From RYN-230 sp963834515 (GTDB lineage Bacteria; Actinomycetota; Actinomycetes; Streptosporangiales; Streptosporangiaceae), in contig CAWICB010000001.1 of assembly GCA_963834515.1 (NCBI GenBank), forward strand, positions 496,001 through 560,000: a DNA stretch of 64,000 bases, read 5' to 3'. Positions within the stretch are counted from its first letter, which is position 1; every line of letters begins with the position of its first letter. The position numbers and the translations under genes were made by a program. This document shows, piece by piece, positions 54,167 to 63,258 of the stretch. The notes below the pieces were generated by a model, which worked only from the letters and a program-made list of their open reading frames with translations, did not search any database and was not told where the DNA came from.

Positions 54167-54426
54167 GAGTTGGCCTCGTTGTGGCCGCCCAGCCTGCGTC
54201 ACGTCGAATGCCCGTCCGTCCGGTCTTTCCGTCTTGTCCGAAGGAATCATGGGCAGAGGGCACGGATCGGCATCGCGACTCGACGCTGTGCTGTCCTGCT
54301 CGGCTCTGTCCAGAAGATGGCGTCCAGCCCTGCACCCGGGGACTGAAAGCCCTGGCTGGGGGTAGCTGCAGCACTGATTCGGCGGGTGCCAGACCTGCTT
54401 GCCGAGTGCTGACAGCGGAGAATGCC

Positions 54427-55608
54427 GTGGCGAAAGATCCCGTAGAGCGTGAGCGCGTGAGTGCGCCGTCAGACTGGCAGGGGTGGCAGCGGTGGGTTGA
54501 AGGCGTCAACTGGTCGGACTGGCGCGGCTGGCTGCAGCGCGTCGCGTCAACGAACTGGGCGCCAGGCCAGACGGCCAGTCCTGCGTGGGCCGGACCGCCG
54601 CGAGCTGATGCGGTCAGCCTTACCCTGCGGGCGATGGAGGAAGACCAGCCCGGCAACCGGATCCGCGAGCACCTGGCAGCGACCTGGCCCGCGTTCCGTC
54701 GCTGGTGGCGTGACGACCCGCACGGCCGCCCGCCGATCTCTGATGCCAGAGCGCAGCTGCAGGAGCACATGCCGGAACTAGAGCCTACGTGGGAGCGTCT
54801 GACGGCGATGCTGCCGGGCGAGTCGGAGGCCGGGTCAGCGCTGGCCTTGTGGAATCCGCCGCCGTTTCTCACCGGCTGCTCTCAGGCCGTGGTCCTTCCG
54901 GGCGGCCCGGCGCTGATCCGCAACTATGACTGGGATTACCGCCTCTTTGACGCCGTGGTCGCCAGGACGGCGTACATGGGCCGCAGGGTGCTCGGCATGC
55001 TGGATTGTCTGTGGGGCCTGCTCGACGGGGTCAACGATGACGGGCTGGCCGTGTCGCTGACGTTCGGGGGCCGACCGCAGGTCGGAGACGGCTTCGGCAT
55101 TCCGCTAGTGATCCGCTACGTGCTGGAGGTCTGCGGAACTGTTGATGAGGCGGTGGATGTGCTCTGCAGGGTGCCGGTGCACATGTCCTATAACGTGACT
55201 GTGCTGGACCGCGCCGGAGGCTGGGCTACGGTGTACGTCGCCCCCGACCGTCCGGCCCGCGTCACCGACCGGGCAGTGACGACCAACCATCAGGGAATAG
55301 TGGAATGGGAGCCGTACGCCACGACAATCCGCACCGTGCAGCGAGCCGAACGGCTCGAGGAGCTGGTGGCGGGCGGTGCCGGCGTGGCTGACGTCGTCGC
55401 CGCGTGCCTGAGCTCCCCCCTGTACGCCAGCCGTTTCCGTGAGGGTTTCGGAACGCTTTACACCGCCGAGTACCGGCCTGCCGAGGGCACCGTCCGTTAT
55501 CACTGGCCCGACCGGGTGTGGGAGCACTCCCTGGAGAAGGTCAGCAGCGAGTCCCCTCCCCTCCACCTTGGTATCACCGGGCCCGACGTCGGCCGCCCAG
55601 AGCGGTGA
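54427..55608 (+). CDS. C45-family autoproteolytic acyltransferase/hydrolase-like protein
   Basis: After a Trp-rich N-terminal part (WQGWQRWVEGVNWSDWRGW) and a helical region, the Ntn-hydrolase core begins near residue 145 with FLTGCSQAVVLPGGPALIRNYDWDYRLFD. This resembles the linear amide C-N hydrolases and acyl-CoA:6-aminopenicillanate acyltransferases, where Cys after Gly is the self-cleavage nucleophile. DDGLAVSLTFGGRPQVGDGFGI and VTTNHQGIVEWEP are further family signatures. GCGGAG six bases before GTG 54427 sets the start; 393 residues. It may cleave or exchange an amide-linked acyl group. No partner gene is near. Confidence 0.8.
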   Translation: MAKDPVERERVSAPSDWQGWQRWVEGVNWSDWRGWLQRVASTNWAPGQTASPAWAGPPRADAVSLTLRAMEEDQPGNRIREHLAATWPAFRRWWRDDPHGRPPISDARAQLQEHMPELEPTWERLTAMLPGESEAGSALALWNPPPFLTGCSQAVVLPGGPALIRNYDWDYRLFDAVVARTAYMGRRVLGMLDCLWGLLDGVNDDGLAVSLTFGGRPQVGDGFGIPLVIRYVLEVCGTVDEAVDVLCRVPVHMSYNVTVLDRAGGWATVYVAPDRPARVTDRAVTTNHQGIVEWEPYATTIRTVQRAERLEELVAGGAGVADVVAACLSSPLYASRFREGFGTLYTAEYRPAEGTVRYHWPDRVWEHSLEKVSSESPPLHLGITGPDVGRPER

Positions 55609-55829
55609 CGATCGCACTATTGCTGCCACCGGAAGTAGGTCTTATCTTGTTCATAGGACATTTGTCTGGTGTGAGCGTGCAGATGATGGCGCGTTGGCTG
55701 CTCCAGACCCCGGCGGCTCCGGTACGCGGATCGTTGCCCGGAGAGGTGGCGCTATGACAGCAGTAAGCTACGCCACCAGCTCGCCTCCGGCTTGCGGGCG
55801 GCATACCATCCGCCCAGGGCTGCTGCCCC

Positions 55830-55942
55830 CCAGATGAGAGCGCGATCCTGGAACTCGCAGCGCGTCCCCGATCCAGCGTTCGGCAATCGCGTTCATGCGG
55901 GGCGCCCGCACGTTGCACAGCACGGTCTGGATCCCGGTGCTG
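55830..55942 (-). pseudogene. Transposase rve-domain fragment
   Basis: The minus strand reads STGIQTVLCNVRAPRMNAIAERWIG and, after one frame change, CEFQDRALIWG. This is the conserved (N/R).PR.NAIAERWIG..RRELLDR.LIWN segment of DDE integrases (IS481/IS3-like). Nothing else of the element is left. The remaining bases of 55609-56039 are empty. Confidence 0.55.
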
Positions 55943-56039
55943 GACAGATGGTGTCAGCTGCGGCGGGTGCCGGATGCCGAGACACCTGCTGTCAGGAGGC
56001 GGAGGACGTCGCGGGCTTGGTGACAAGGTGGGAGGGGAG

Positions 56040-56573
56040 ATGACGGATATGGATATACCAGGAATGTGGCGCAGCATGCGGGCCGATCCCGCCGGGACCC
56101 CCCACGCTGGCGCGCGCCAGCAGGCGGCAGGTGAGGGCATAACGATCGCCGTCACGCAGCAGTGCCAGGCCACGCTGCCTCTGGCGGGCTTTACCGCCGA
56201 CGAGGTCACCGTGACCGTCACCTCCCACCGTCCGGGCGTGGCTGCTCAGGTGAGCGTTGGCGCCAATCTCAACAGCGCGGATGGCAGCTATCAAGGGCCC
56301 ACGACAACAGTGGGGCATGGCCAGTTCACCGCCGCCACCAGGTCGCGGGTCCGTGCTGGTTTTGCCGTTTTGCCCTCTGGCTGGCCTGTTCTCGGCGTCG
56401 GAGCCGAGGCCATCTGGGAGGACGGGGCGCCACACAGTGTTGCCCTGGTTTATGAGCAGCTTGCGTGCGATCCCTGGGTATGGTGGCGGTGGCCGATCCA
56501 GATTCTGGACCTGCTGTCCCGCCCGTTCCTGGCCGGGATCAGCTCCATGCCACCTGGTGGCAGCAAAGGCTGA
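56040..56573 (+). CDS. Hypothetical protein (177 residues)
   Basis: I do not recognise a family. The protein is beta-rich in the middle (ITIAVTQQCQATLPLAGFTADEVTVTVTSHRP, QVSVGANLNSADGSYQGP) and ends with an aromatic, possibly amphipathic region (VYEQLACDPWVWWRWPIQILDLLSRPFL). There is no signal peptide. GGAGG just before ATG 56040 supports the start. Confidence 0.5.
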   Translation: MTDMDIPGMWRSMRADPAGTPHAGARQQAAGEGITIAVTQQCQATLPLAGFTADEVTVTVTSHRPGVAAQVSVGANLNSADGSYQGPTTTVGHGQFTAATRSRVRAGFAVLPSGWPVLGVGAEAIWEDGAPHSVALVYEQLACDPWVWWRWPIQILDLLSRPFLAGISSMPPGGSKG

Positions 56574-56746
56574 GCCAGCAGCGCGGTGTCGGCGGCAGCT
56601 GAATTCGCCCGCTGACAATTCTGCGTCATCGAGCCTGCCTGGCGCCGGGAGATAGACCGGGATTAGCGGAGGGCGCCGTCCGATGTCGCCGCGCCCGGCA
56701 GAAGGCTGCCGGAGAACGGAGCCAGCAGCGAGCGGAATCAGGCCCG

Positions 56747-56925
56747 CAACGGCGGCTCGCCCATGCTTTCCCGTCGGCCTCGCCCCGCGGCGACATCACG
56801 GGGCTGCACGCAGTCCTGGCACCCGATGTGATCCGCCTGGCAGACCCGGCCGCTCTGCCTCCTGGCAGGCCGGTCGAGATCTGCGGAGCGGGCGCGGTGG
56901 TGAAGGAAGCGGCCGGGTCGCCGGG
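56747..56925 (+). pseudogene. ECF41 (SigJ-like) sigma factor C-terminal fragment
   Basis: The frame reads QRRLAHAFPSASPRGDITGL then HAVLAPDVIRLADPAALPPG and VEICGAGAVVKEAA. It matches the SnoaL-like C-terminal domain of ECF41 sigma factors (VDAFLAA.RAGD...L..LL.PDVVLRAD...). The sigma-2 and sigma-4 regions are absent. The rest of 56574-57231 shows no gene. Confidence 0.5.
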
Positions 56926-57231
56926 GTCACGACCTCGAGCTACTAGCCGCCCAGATCGGCGGCTGCTTGCGCGCGGGTCGCCAAGTGACAGACACGCTCC
57001 ATGATCCACGTCAGGCCGTGGACCAAGTGGGCGTCGGCCGTAGCGACCGTCCGCAACGTCGTACATATTCGCCAGCTGGGCATTCCGTGCCCGGCACCAC
57101 GTGGCGCCTGTCGCAGGCTCGTGAGCGAGCGACGTACCTCAACGCGGCATGAGCGAGCATCCGGGCTAGGCGCGATTGCATCCGTTGGGATCATATAGCT
57201 GTCGTAGCTGGCGACCACAAGGATGATGCCC

Positions 57232-57534
57232 ATGGCAGAATCAGAGTTTCACCTGGTGGCGGACGTGAGTTCCGACGATCTTCCGGCCATTGAACCGGTC
57301 CTGCGCCAAATCGTGAGCCGGGGCATCACCAAGACCTCTGACGGCTTTCACATCGACACGACGATGATCGGTCCCAGTGCGCGGGATCTTAACCGGTCAC
57401 TGCTGTCGGCATTGCGCCGGGCTGAGCGGCGGACCCGTCTGCGGGCCGAGTGGAGCGGCGGTGGCATCGCCGAACGCTACTTTGACTACGTCTTGAAGGG
57501 CACGCGCCCCGCAGGGCCCGAAAACCCGCCCTGA
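57232..57534 (+). CDS. Small hypothetical protein (100 residues)
   Basis: An alpha/beta protein with FHLVADVSSDDLPAIEPVLRQIV, FHIDTTMIGPSARDLNRSLLSALRRAERRTRL and IAERYFDYVL. I know no family. AAGG lies nine bases before ATG 57232; two ATGs just upstream in the same frame are alternatives. There is no membrane segment or signal. Confidence 0.5.
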   Translation: MAESEFHLVADVSSDDLPAIEPVLRQIVSRGITKTSDGFHIDTTMIGPSARDLNRSLLSALRRAERRTRLRAEWSGGGIAERYFDYVLKGTRPAGPENPP

Positions 57535-58005
57535 CCGGCAAACCAGCGACGGATTGCAGGACGCGAGGTCTGGAGGTCTGGGTCAGGCCGAGTGCTACCG
57601 ACAGCGGCACCCATGAGAGCCACCTCTGTCAAGAGGGCGTAAGGGTTTGCCCCGGTGACTCGTCTGGTGTCGCCAGGCTGGCGTGACTATTCTCCGGGAA
57701 TCTTCCTCGCGGCTGCCGGTTTACGCCGCCGTGCGGGAGGAGTCCAGATGGAGGCGCCCGCAGCCGCGCAGCGGCGAGGACGAACGAGCTGGACGTCGAC
57801 GAGCGGCGGACGATCATCGGCTGGCGGGGAAGGGTCCCGGTTCGTGCTGGACTTATGAGGGGTTGTGTTTGTCCCCGGGTGTGGCTGGCGGAGTGGTCTC
57901 GCAAGCACCCATTCGGCGCCGCGCCGGCATGCGGGCGGTGCCATGACCATGTGTCCGGGGACCGGGCTGCTCAGTCATGAGATCGATCGCGGCCTGGCGG
58001 CCGGC
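57535..58005. other. 471-base gap without a supported gene
   Basis: No reading frame shows family motifs or a ribosome site. The right part may be the non-coding end of the IS110-type element that follows. Confidence 0.4.
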
Positions 58006-58503
58006 TCATGCCGCAGGGGCGGGCGCACCCGGGGCTTGATCACCCCTCGGGCCGGCGGGCAGGCATGCTGCAGATGGTGCCTGGGCGTCGGCGAGTAGCA
58101 GGTGATAGGCGCGGGTCAGCAGCTTGCGGGCGATCGCGATGGTGGCGATCTTCTTCCCGCGGCGGTTGGCGATGGCGGCGTAGGTGGCGGAGAATTCCGG
58201 GGAGCGCCTGGCGGTCTGGGCCGCCTGGTTGAGGACCCAGCGCAGCCACGCCGAGCCTTGTTTGGAAATGTGCCCGTGCCGGACGGTCAGGTCCGAGCCG
58301 CGGACGGTCGGGGTCAGCCCCGCCCAGCTGGCCAGCTTGCGGGCACTTCCGAACCGGGTGATATCGCCGATCTCGGCGAGCATCACCAGTGCGGTGAACT
58401 CCCCGACGCCCGGCAGTGCGGTCAGTATCCCGACCCGTGGGCCGGCCTTGGCCCGTGCCCGCACCTCACCGTCGAGGCGGTCGATCTGAGCTGCGAGCGT
58501 GGA
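58006..58503 (-). pseudogene. IS110/IS116-family transposase, C-terminal part (copy 1)
   Basis: The Transposase_20 (IS116/IS110/IS902) domain is clear: ILTALPGVGEFTALVMLAEIGDITRFGSARKLASWAGLTP, SDLTVRHGHISKQGSAWLRWVLNQAAQ and RGKKIATIAIARKLLTRAYHLL, with the conserved Ser in GHISKQGS. The N-terminal RuvC-like DEDD domain is absent because at about 58503 the sequence turns into a second transposase on the opposite strand. The element cannot be active. Confidence 0.8.
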
Positions 58504-59487
58504 CGTGCAGCCCAAGCTGGCCGCCCGGGTCCGGCTGCTGCAGGCCGGCGACACGAACAAGAACGACCCGGACGACGTCCTATCCGTCGCGGTCGCGGCG
58601 CTGCGGTCCAAGAACAACCGTGAGGTGGCCGCCGATGACCACGCGGCGGTCCTGAAGGTCTGGTCCAAGAGGCACCGTGACCTGGCCCGCAACCGCAACC
58701 TGGTCGTCTGCCGGCTCCACGCCGTGCTCTGCGAGCTGATCCCCGGCGGCCACCCGGAAGAACTCTCCGCGGCCACGCCACCAGGATCCCCGGGCGAGCT
58801 GACCCCTCCGGCGCCATCGCGCTAGCCCGGGCCGAACTCGCCGCACAGTTCCTCGCCGGCCTGCGCCACCGTGACGCCCAGCTGCGGGACGCCAGGAAGA
58901 AGCTGGCCGCCGCGGTCAGAACCTCGCGCACCACCCTCACCGAAGTCTCCGGCATCGGCCCCGTCAACGCCGGGACCATCATCGGCGACGCCAGCGACGC
59001 TGCCCGGTTCCCCAGCCGCCATCACTTCGCCGCCTATAACGGCACCGCCCCCGCCGGGGTGTCCTCGGGGAACCGGAAGGCCCACCGCCTGTCCCTGCGC
59101 GGCAACCGCCGGATCAACCACGCGATCCACATGGCCGCGATCACCCAGATCCGTCACAAGCACAGCCCCGGCCGCGCCTATTACGACAAGAAGATCGCCG
59201 AAGGAAGAACCCGCAAAGACGCACTGCGATCCCTGAAACGGCGAATCAGCGACGCCATCTACACCCGTCTCCAGGCCGACGCCCGCCAAGCCGCGAAAGC
59301 CAGCCAAAAGAGCCCGGGAGGGCAACCAGGGAACGACTCTGACTCCAGCGCGGCCGGCTCACACCCCGAACGCCAGCTCTTCGGACAAGCCACTCCCGGG
59401 CCTGACACCACCATACGACCCGCAGCCCACGCCAAGAGCACCCGCAGGTCGAAGCCGGTTTCGAAGAGAACCCGGCCAGCCGCTTGA
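58499..59487 (+). pseudogene. IS110-family transposase, N-truncated and frameshifted (copy 2)
   Basis: The frame begins inside the DEDD domain (VRLLQAGDTNKNDPDDVLSVAVAAL), changes frame near 58.80 kb, and continues with the Transposase_20 domain (LTEVSGIGPVNAGTIIGDASDAARFPSRHHFAAYNGTAP, RKAHRLSLRGNRRINHAIHMAAI, GRAYYDKKIAEGRTRKDALRSLKRRISDAIY). The tail to 59487 is Lys/Ser-rich. It belongs to a different IS110 subgroup from copy 1, to which it is joined head to head. Confidence 0.8.
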
Positions 59488-59817
59488 CAACAACAGCAAA
59501 GAGGACTCGTTCTGTTCGCTGTGCATGATGCGCGAGGCTGGGTGGCGTCAAATGCAGAACAGGGTGTTTTGTGACCCTAAGCAACAGTCCATACCGTGGG
59601 CTGCATGCTATGCGACCGGCGTTAGCTCCAGTCCGAGAATCTAGGTTGAATGCAACACGAGAACCCACTCCCGTTTGTCGTGAATCTCGAGGTTACGGTA
59701 CGCGAGCCTGATCCGCTGCTGTGCTCCTGTACGGATCAAATTTCCCGTTAAGCCATTTCGCCCACGCGGTGCCGCAATTGTTTCAGCGCTGTGCCGTAAC
59801 TGTTGCAGTAACCTTCG
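59488..59817. other. 330-base gap; drop in GC content
   Basis: No gene is supported. The base composition changes here from about 70% to clearly lower GC, and stays low until about 62.8 kb. This marks the edge of a separately acquired segment. Confidence 0.5.
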
Positions 59818-61824
59818 CTACGGGAATTGCTGCCAGAACTGAACTTCAGGCCCTCTGCTTTGCCCGAATCCTGCGTCGCGCCACGCGCTCTTTCCGAGGA
59901 TAACGCGCAGGAGGCCCGGGCCAATCTTCAGAACAACTCTGACAGACGAGATCACTTTAAGGAGATTGGGCCCGAATTCCTTCAGGTCCTTGTAAGAAGA
60001 CCCTCTAAACATGACATAGGTGGCGGCGATAGTCAGCCATGGAATTCCAGTCAAAAAAACAAATGGCCATTGACCAAAGGCAATGCCTATGGCTATAAGA
60101 GCAACGGCGGTAAGGCCCGAAACCATAAACCGCGTTTGTTGTGACTTACAATACGCCAGAAGACAAGCAGCAGCAATGCTGGCTGATACCGCTACGACGT
60201 CTGGCAGGTAGCCGGGGCCTGCATGCGAAAGGCGCACGCCTAGAGCACCACCTAGAGCAGCGCTCACGCCCAGTGCCAGGTTCCAAGGAGTCGCCACGTG
60301 TCTGCGTTCAAGGAGAACAGGACACGCGCTTCCATCTTCCTCATAATTGTAGGTGTCGCAGTAGGCATCGTAGGATCGTTCCTGAAGGTCAATTGACACA
60401 TAAGGAAGCAGCGCTGTTAGATGTGGTCTGAGCGTTATCCCTGGCTTCCGCCGCCCCACGCCCACCCCATCGCTTTCCCTATAATACAGGTAGCTGGTGG
60501 CCTCCAGTACCCAGGTCAACAGAACAAACATGATGCCAAAGGCAACAAAGCACGATATGCCAATCCAGGCTAGCGAGCTCATCAACGAAAGACCGCCCGC
60601 TATCAAGCCCAATCCAGAGCGTACGCCATAGCCTAGCCCGACTGCACACCAAATAGTAACTACCGAAATAGTGGGGCGCGTCAAAGTGTGCGATGGCCGA
60701 AGAGAACGTAGTCCTTCGTATACGACGGCGATGGAGAATACTGCTGCAATTAGTATCAGGACAGGCCTGAGCAGGCCGAGTACCTGTGCGAGAATTAGGG
60801 CGATCATCAACCTGGCGACTGCCACGGCGAGGCTGATCAGAACGTTTCTGCGAGCGTGGCCGACTGGGGTGGGAAGGCGGCCTCGCGCCTTACTTTCGCT
60901 GTGCAATGAGTCCTCAGCGATGCCACGGATATCGTTCCATTGATACCGGGCTCCGTATATCAGATATTCGAGAATAAGCCATAGTTCGATGAATATTCGC
61001 CATCGGCTGAGGCTGTCAAATGACCACGCTACCGCCAAAAAGACGCCTGGCGCGATGAGCCATTTAATCCAGTCCTCGGGGCGAGGGAAGACCAAGTACG
61101 AGATGAGGGATCGGCCTTCCCAGCGGGTGCCTGAGTCCTTTCCGGGGCGTACCACCGGGAGTGCTGTTCCCGGCTGGTTTGTTATGAAATCTTGAGCCGC
61201 GCGCGTGAAGAAAGAACGTCCGCCCAGACTTGCCTGGGCTACTTGCCACACGAACAATATTGCTATGCCACCATATACCGCACTCATGGCCACCTGATAG
61301 ATGGGACTGAGGTGGGCAGCTACATATGCGGTAAAGCCACCGAATATCAAGATCACAATCAATAGTATGAGGGATACGATCAAGCGATATACTGCACGCC
61401 CGCGCCGGAGGCTGGTTACTTCCTGCACTATTCCTATGTAAGACCCAGGCATCACGTCCCCGAGGCTGGTGATTGGATCTTGAGCGTAGTTTCGTAGTTC
61501 GCTTTCCAAGCCCCGCATGTAATAGGTACGAAGCGTACCGACCACCAAAAAGTAGATCGCATAAGCAAGTAGCGCGATTGGTATCATCGGAGAGAGGGCA
61601 AGCAGATAATCTGGAGTCTGGATACACGCCTTTGAAGCTGAGAACTCGCAGGTCTGGGTGACCGCCGCCGCCATTAGGCCAATCAAGGTTACCAGGACGC
61701 CTATGACCGCGGTGACAGTGGCAAGCTGCACTCGCTCGTCTTCCCGACAGGCCTGATAGTCCGCGAGAAGGATGTCTAGCCGTTGTCTAGAGTCACCATG
61801 AGGTGACTTTCGATCGCCTATCAC
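59818..61824 (-). CDS. Large polytopic membrane protein with UbiA-like prenyltransferase region
   Basis: The 668-residue protein has about 14 membrane segments. The N-terminal part has four (TAVIGVLVTLIGLMAAAV, LSPMIPIALLAYAIYFLVV and two more). The part from about residue 240 resembles UbiA: WIKWLIAPGVFLAVAWSF, then YQWNDIRGIAEDSLHSESKA, a variant of the NDxxDxxxD motif followed by a basic R-x-x-P stretch. Two of the expected acids are changed (D to G), so prenyl transfer is uncertain. GTG 61824 is chosen because it shares its G with the stop of the upstream gene (TAGTG); the frame is open to 61947. The segment is of clearly lower GC than the rest. Confidence 0.6.
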   Translation of the reverse strand: MIGDRKSPHGDSRQRLDILLADYQACREDERVQLATVTAVIGVLVTLIGLMAAAVTQTCEFSASKACIQTPDYLLALSPMIPIALLAYAIYFLVVGTLRTYYMRGLESELRNYAQDPITSLGDVMPGSYIGIVQEVTSLRRGRAVYRLIVSLILLIVILIFGGFTAYVAAHLSPIYQVAMSAVYGGIAILFVWQVAQASLGGRSFFTRAAQDFITNQPGTALPVVRPGKDSGTRWEGRSLISYLVFPRPEDWIKWLIAPGVFLAVAWSFDSLSRWRIFIELWLILEYLIYGARYQWNDIRGIAEDSLHSESKARGRLPTPVGHARRNVLISLAVAVARLMIALILAQVLGLLRPVLILIAAVFSIAVVYEGLRSLRPSHTLTRPTISVVTIWCAVGLGYGVRSGLGLIAGGLSLMSSLAWIGISCFVAFGIMFVLLTWVLEATSYLYYRESDGVGVGRRKPGITLRPHLTALLPYVSIDLQERSYDAYCDTYNYEEDGSACPVLLERRHVATPWNLALGVSAALGGALGVRLSHAGPGYLPDVVAVSASIAAACLLAYCKSQQTRFMVSGLTAVALIAIGIAFGQWPFVFLTGIPWLTIAATYVMFRGSSYKDLKEFGPNLLKVISSVRVVLKIGPGLLRVILGKSAWRDAGFGQSRGPEVQFWQQFP

Positions 61825-62351
61825 TATCGGACCTTCCCAACGGGAGAGTCGAGGAGAAGAATCGGGGAGAACCTGAGCCTTGTGAACAATCCTCCAATCA
61901 TTGCCTGCACTCGCGGCCACCAAGAAATCGGTCTGCTTGATTGCCAATGCAGAAATAGGCCACGAACGTGGCGGGCTAGCAATCTGTCGGTGAGGATTTG
62001 ATCTCCGAGGACGACGACGGGCTGTGACATTTCAGCCAGGTAATCCGTTCGCCATGGTTTGCGGGCAGCACTGACAACCATAACGCGAGGCGCTTTTTGA
62101 CAGAGAAGTCCGTCAGTGGCTGAGTGTGCGTTGGTGGCGAATACCAGGTTGTTAAGGTCTGGCGACGCATCAGCAAGGCGTTGCGAGAGCGTAATGATGG
62201 CGGTCATCATAGTCTCTGAATCGCATCCCCAAGCTGCGGCGAAAGGTTGCACGTCTCCCACCAGCGTCGCCGGATGTAGTTCCATCACCGTAGCGAGGGC
62301 GTCGTCATGATCACGGACAGCGCACCTGGAAGTTCTTCGCATATACGACAT
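61824..62351 (-). CDS. HAD-superfamily, YqeG/GEP4-like protein
   Basis: The 175-residue protein has VFATNAHS (motif II position), ARKPWRTDYL (motif III Lys) and VVVLGDQILTDRLLARHVRG, the last matching the VGDQ..TD signature of YqeG-type phosphatases. The motif I region reads TLVGDVQPFAAAW: the first Asp is kept but the second (DxD) is Gln, so catalysis may be lost. It overlaps the UbiA-like gene by one base, implying coupled synthesis. ATG 62351 is used, but GTG or ATG codons within the next 65 bases are possible starts. Confidence 0.6.
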   Translation of the reverse strand: MSYMRRTSRCAVRDHDDALATVMELHPATLVGDVQPFAAAWGCDSETMMTAIITLSQRLADASPDLNNLVFATNAHSATDGLLCQKAPRVMVVSAARKPWRTDYLAEMSQPVVVLGDQILTDRLLARHVRGLFLHWQSSRPISWWPRVQAMIGGLFTRLRFSPILLLDSPVGKVR

Positions 62352-62974
62352 TAGGAAAAAAGGGGAGTATTCGGACAGGGCGACAATAACATGGTACGAG
62401 AATCTATTACGGGCACGTCGGTGTCCGCCAGTGCAGCGTCAGGCTCTCGGATCGACCGCAGCCCGTTATTGAGATTTGCGCTTGTTGGACGGTTCTACAG
62501 CTGTGCCCAGGTTCGAGGGTGCACTCGGCGTGCCGCCAGCCTGACGATCCTACGCACGGCTCGCCCCCACGAGGGGACGAGTCATTCGCTTGGCCCCGGC
62601 CTCCGGGACCAACTGCTACGTGGCAAGCCGCGTACAGTACTGCGGATCATTGACAAGGCTTGACAGTGCCTGCGGTCCCATATCTGGACGATCTCTGGTT
62701 AGAAATGCGGTCACCTTGCAGTTGAGCTTCACAAATACTCGGCGTTGCGCTGAAGCGGCGGGAAACGGTGCTGAGCCGCTGATCGTCTTCGGCCGCGAAC
62801 ACATGCGAGTCAACGTATGACTATGCGCAGACGGAACACCCGCTATTCGGCATGAGCGTACGACCCCAGCGCACCACAATGACGTGATCTGCGAGTTTGC
62901 GCGGTTGCTGAGACGCTCGCAGCCGCCGCACAGCGGGGGGATGGCCGGTGCACGTCAACTGATTGACGGCATGA
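62352..62974. other. 623-base low-GC gap upstream of the HAD/UbiA pair
   Basis: No gene is supported. The promoter of the minus-strand HAD/UbiA pair should lie at the left end, but no ribosome site or clear -35/-10 pair is seen near 62351. Confidence 0.45.
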
Positions 62975-63208
62975 TTACCGGGCTTCCCGGGCAGCCAGTT
63001 CATTCGTCGCTGGGGCTGTATTGAAGATCTTGTTCATGATCTCGGCACCTGAACGGATCACTGGTCGTAGCTCATGGCGGTAAACGACCTCAGTGGTTCT
63101 TGAGTTGCTGTGTCCCACCAGGCGCGCGATCTCCTCGGTGGCCATGTCGGCCTGGGACATGACCGAGACGAAGCTGTGCCTGAGTTCCCTGTGTGTCCAG
63201 TAGTCCTG
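62975..63208 (-). pseudogene. C-terminal fragment of a tRNA-type tyrosine integrase
   Basis: The frame reads QDYWTHRELRHSFVSVMSQA, then EEIARLVGHSNSRTTEVVYR, ending NELAAREAR. It contains His-x-x-Arg (HRELRHSF), the second His (VGHSNS) and the nucleophilic Tyr (VVYRHE). This is the usual end of actinobacterial integrases that target tRNA genes. Everything upstream is cut off at the hsp20 terminator, so about 300 residues are missing. Confidence 0.8.
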
Positions 63209-63244
63209 GCATGGGCCGCCTGCGGGCGGCGGCCCATGCCAGGA
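63204..63244 (-). terminator. Strong hairpin terminator of hsp20
   Basis: Arms of 17 bases (tcctggcatgggccgcc and its complement) pair perfectly around a seven-base loop, 15 bases after the hsp20 stop on the minus strand. It also forms the break point of the integrase fragment. Confidence 0.9.
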
Positions 63245-63258
63245 TGCCCGGCCAGAGA

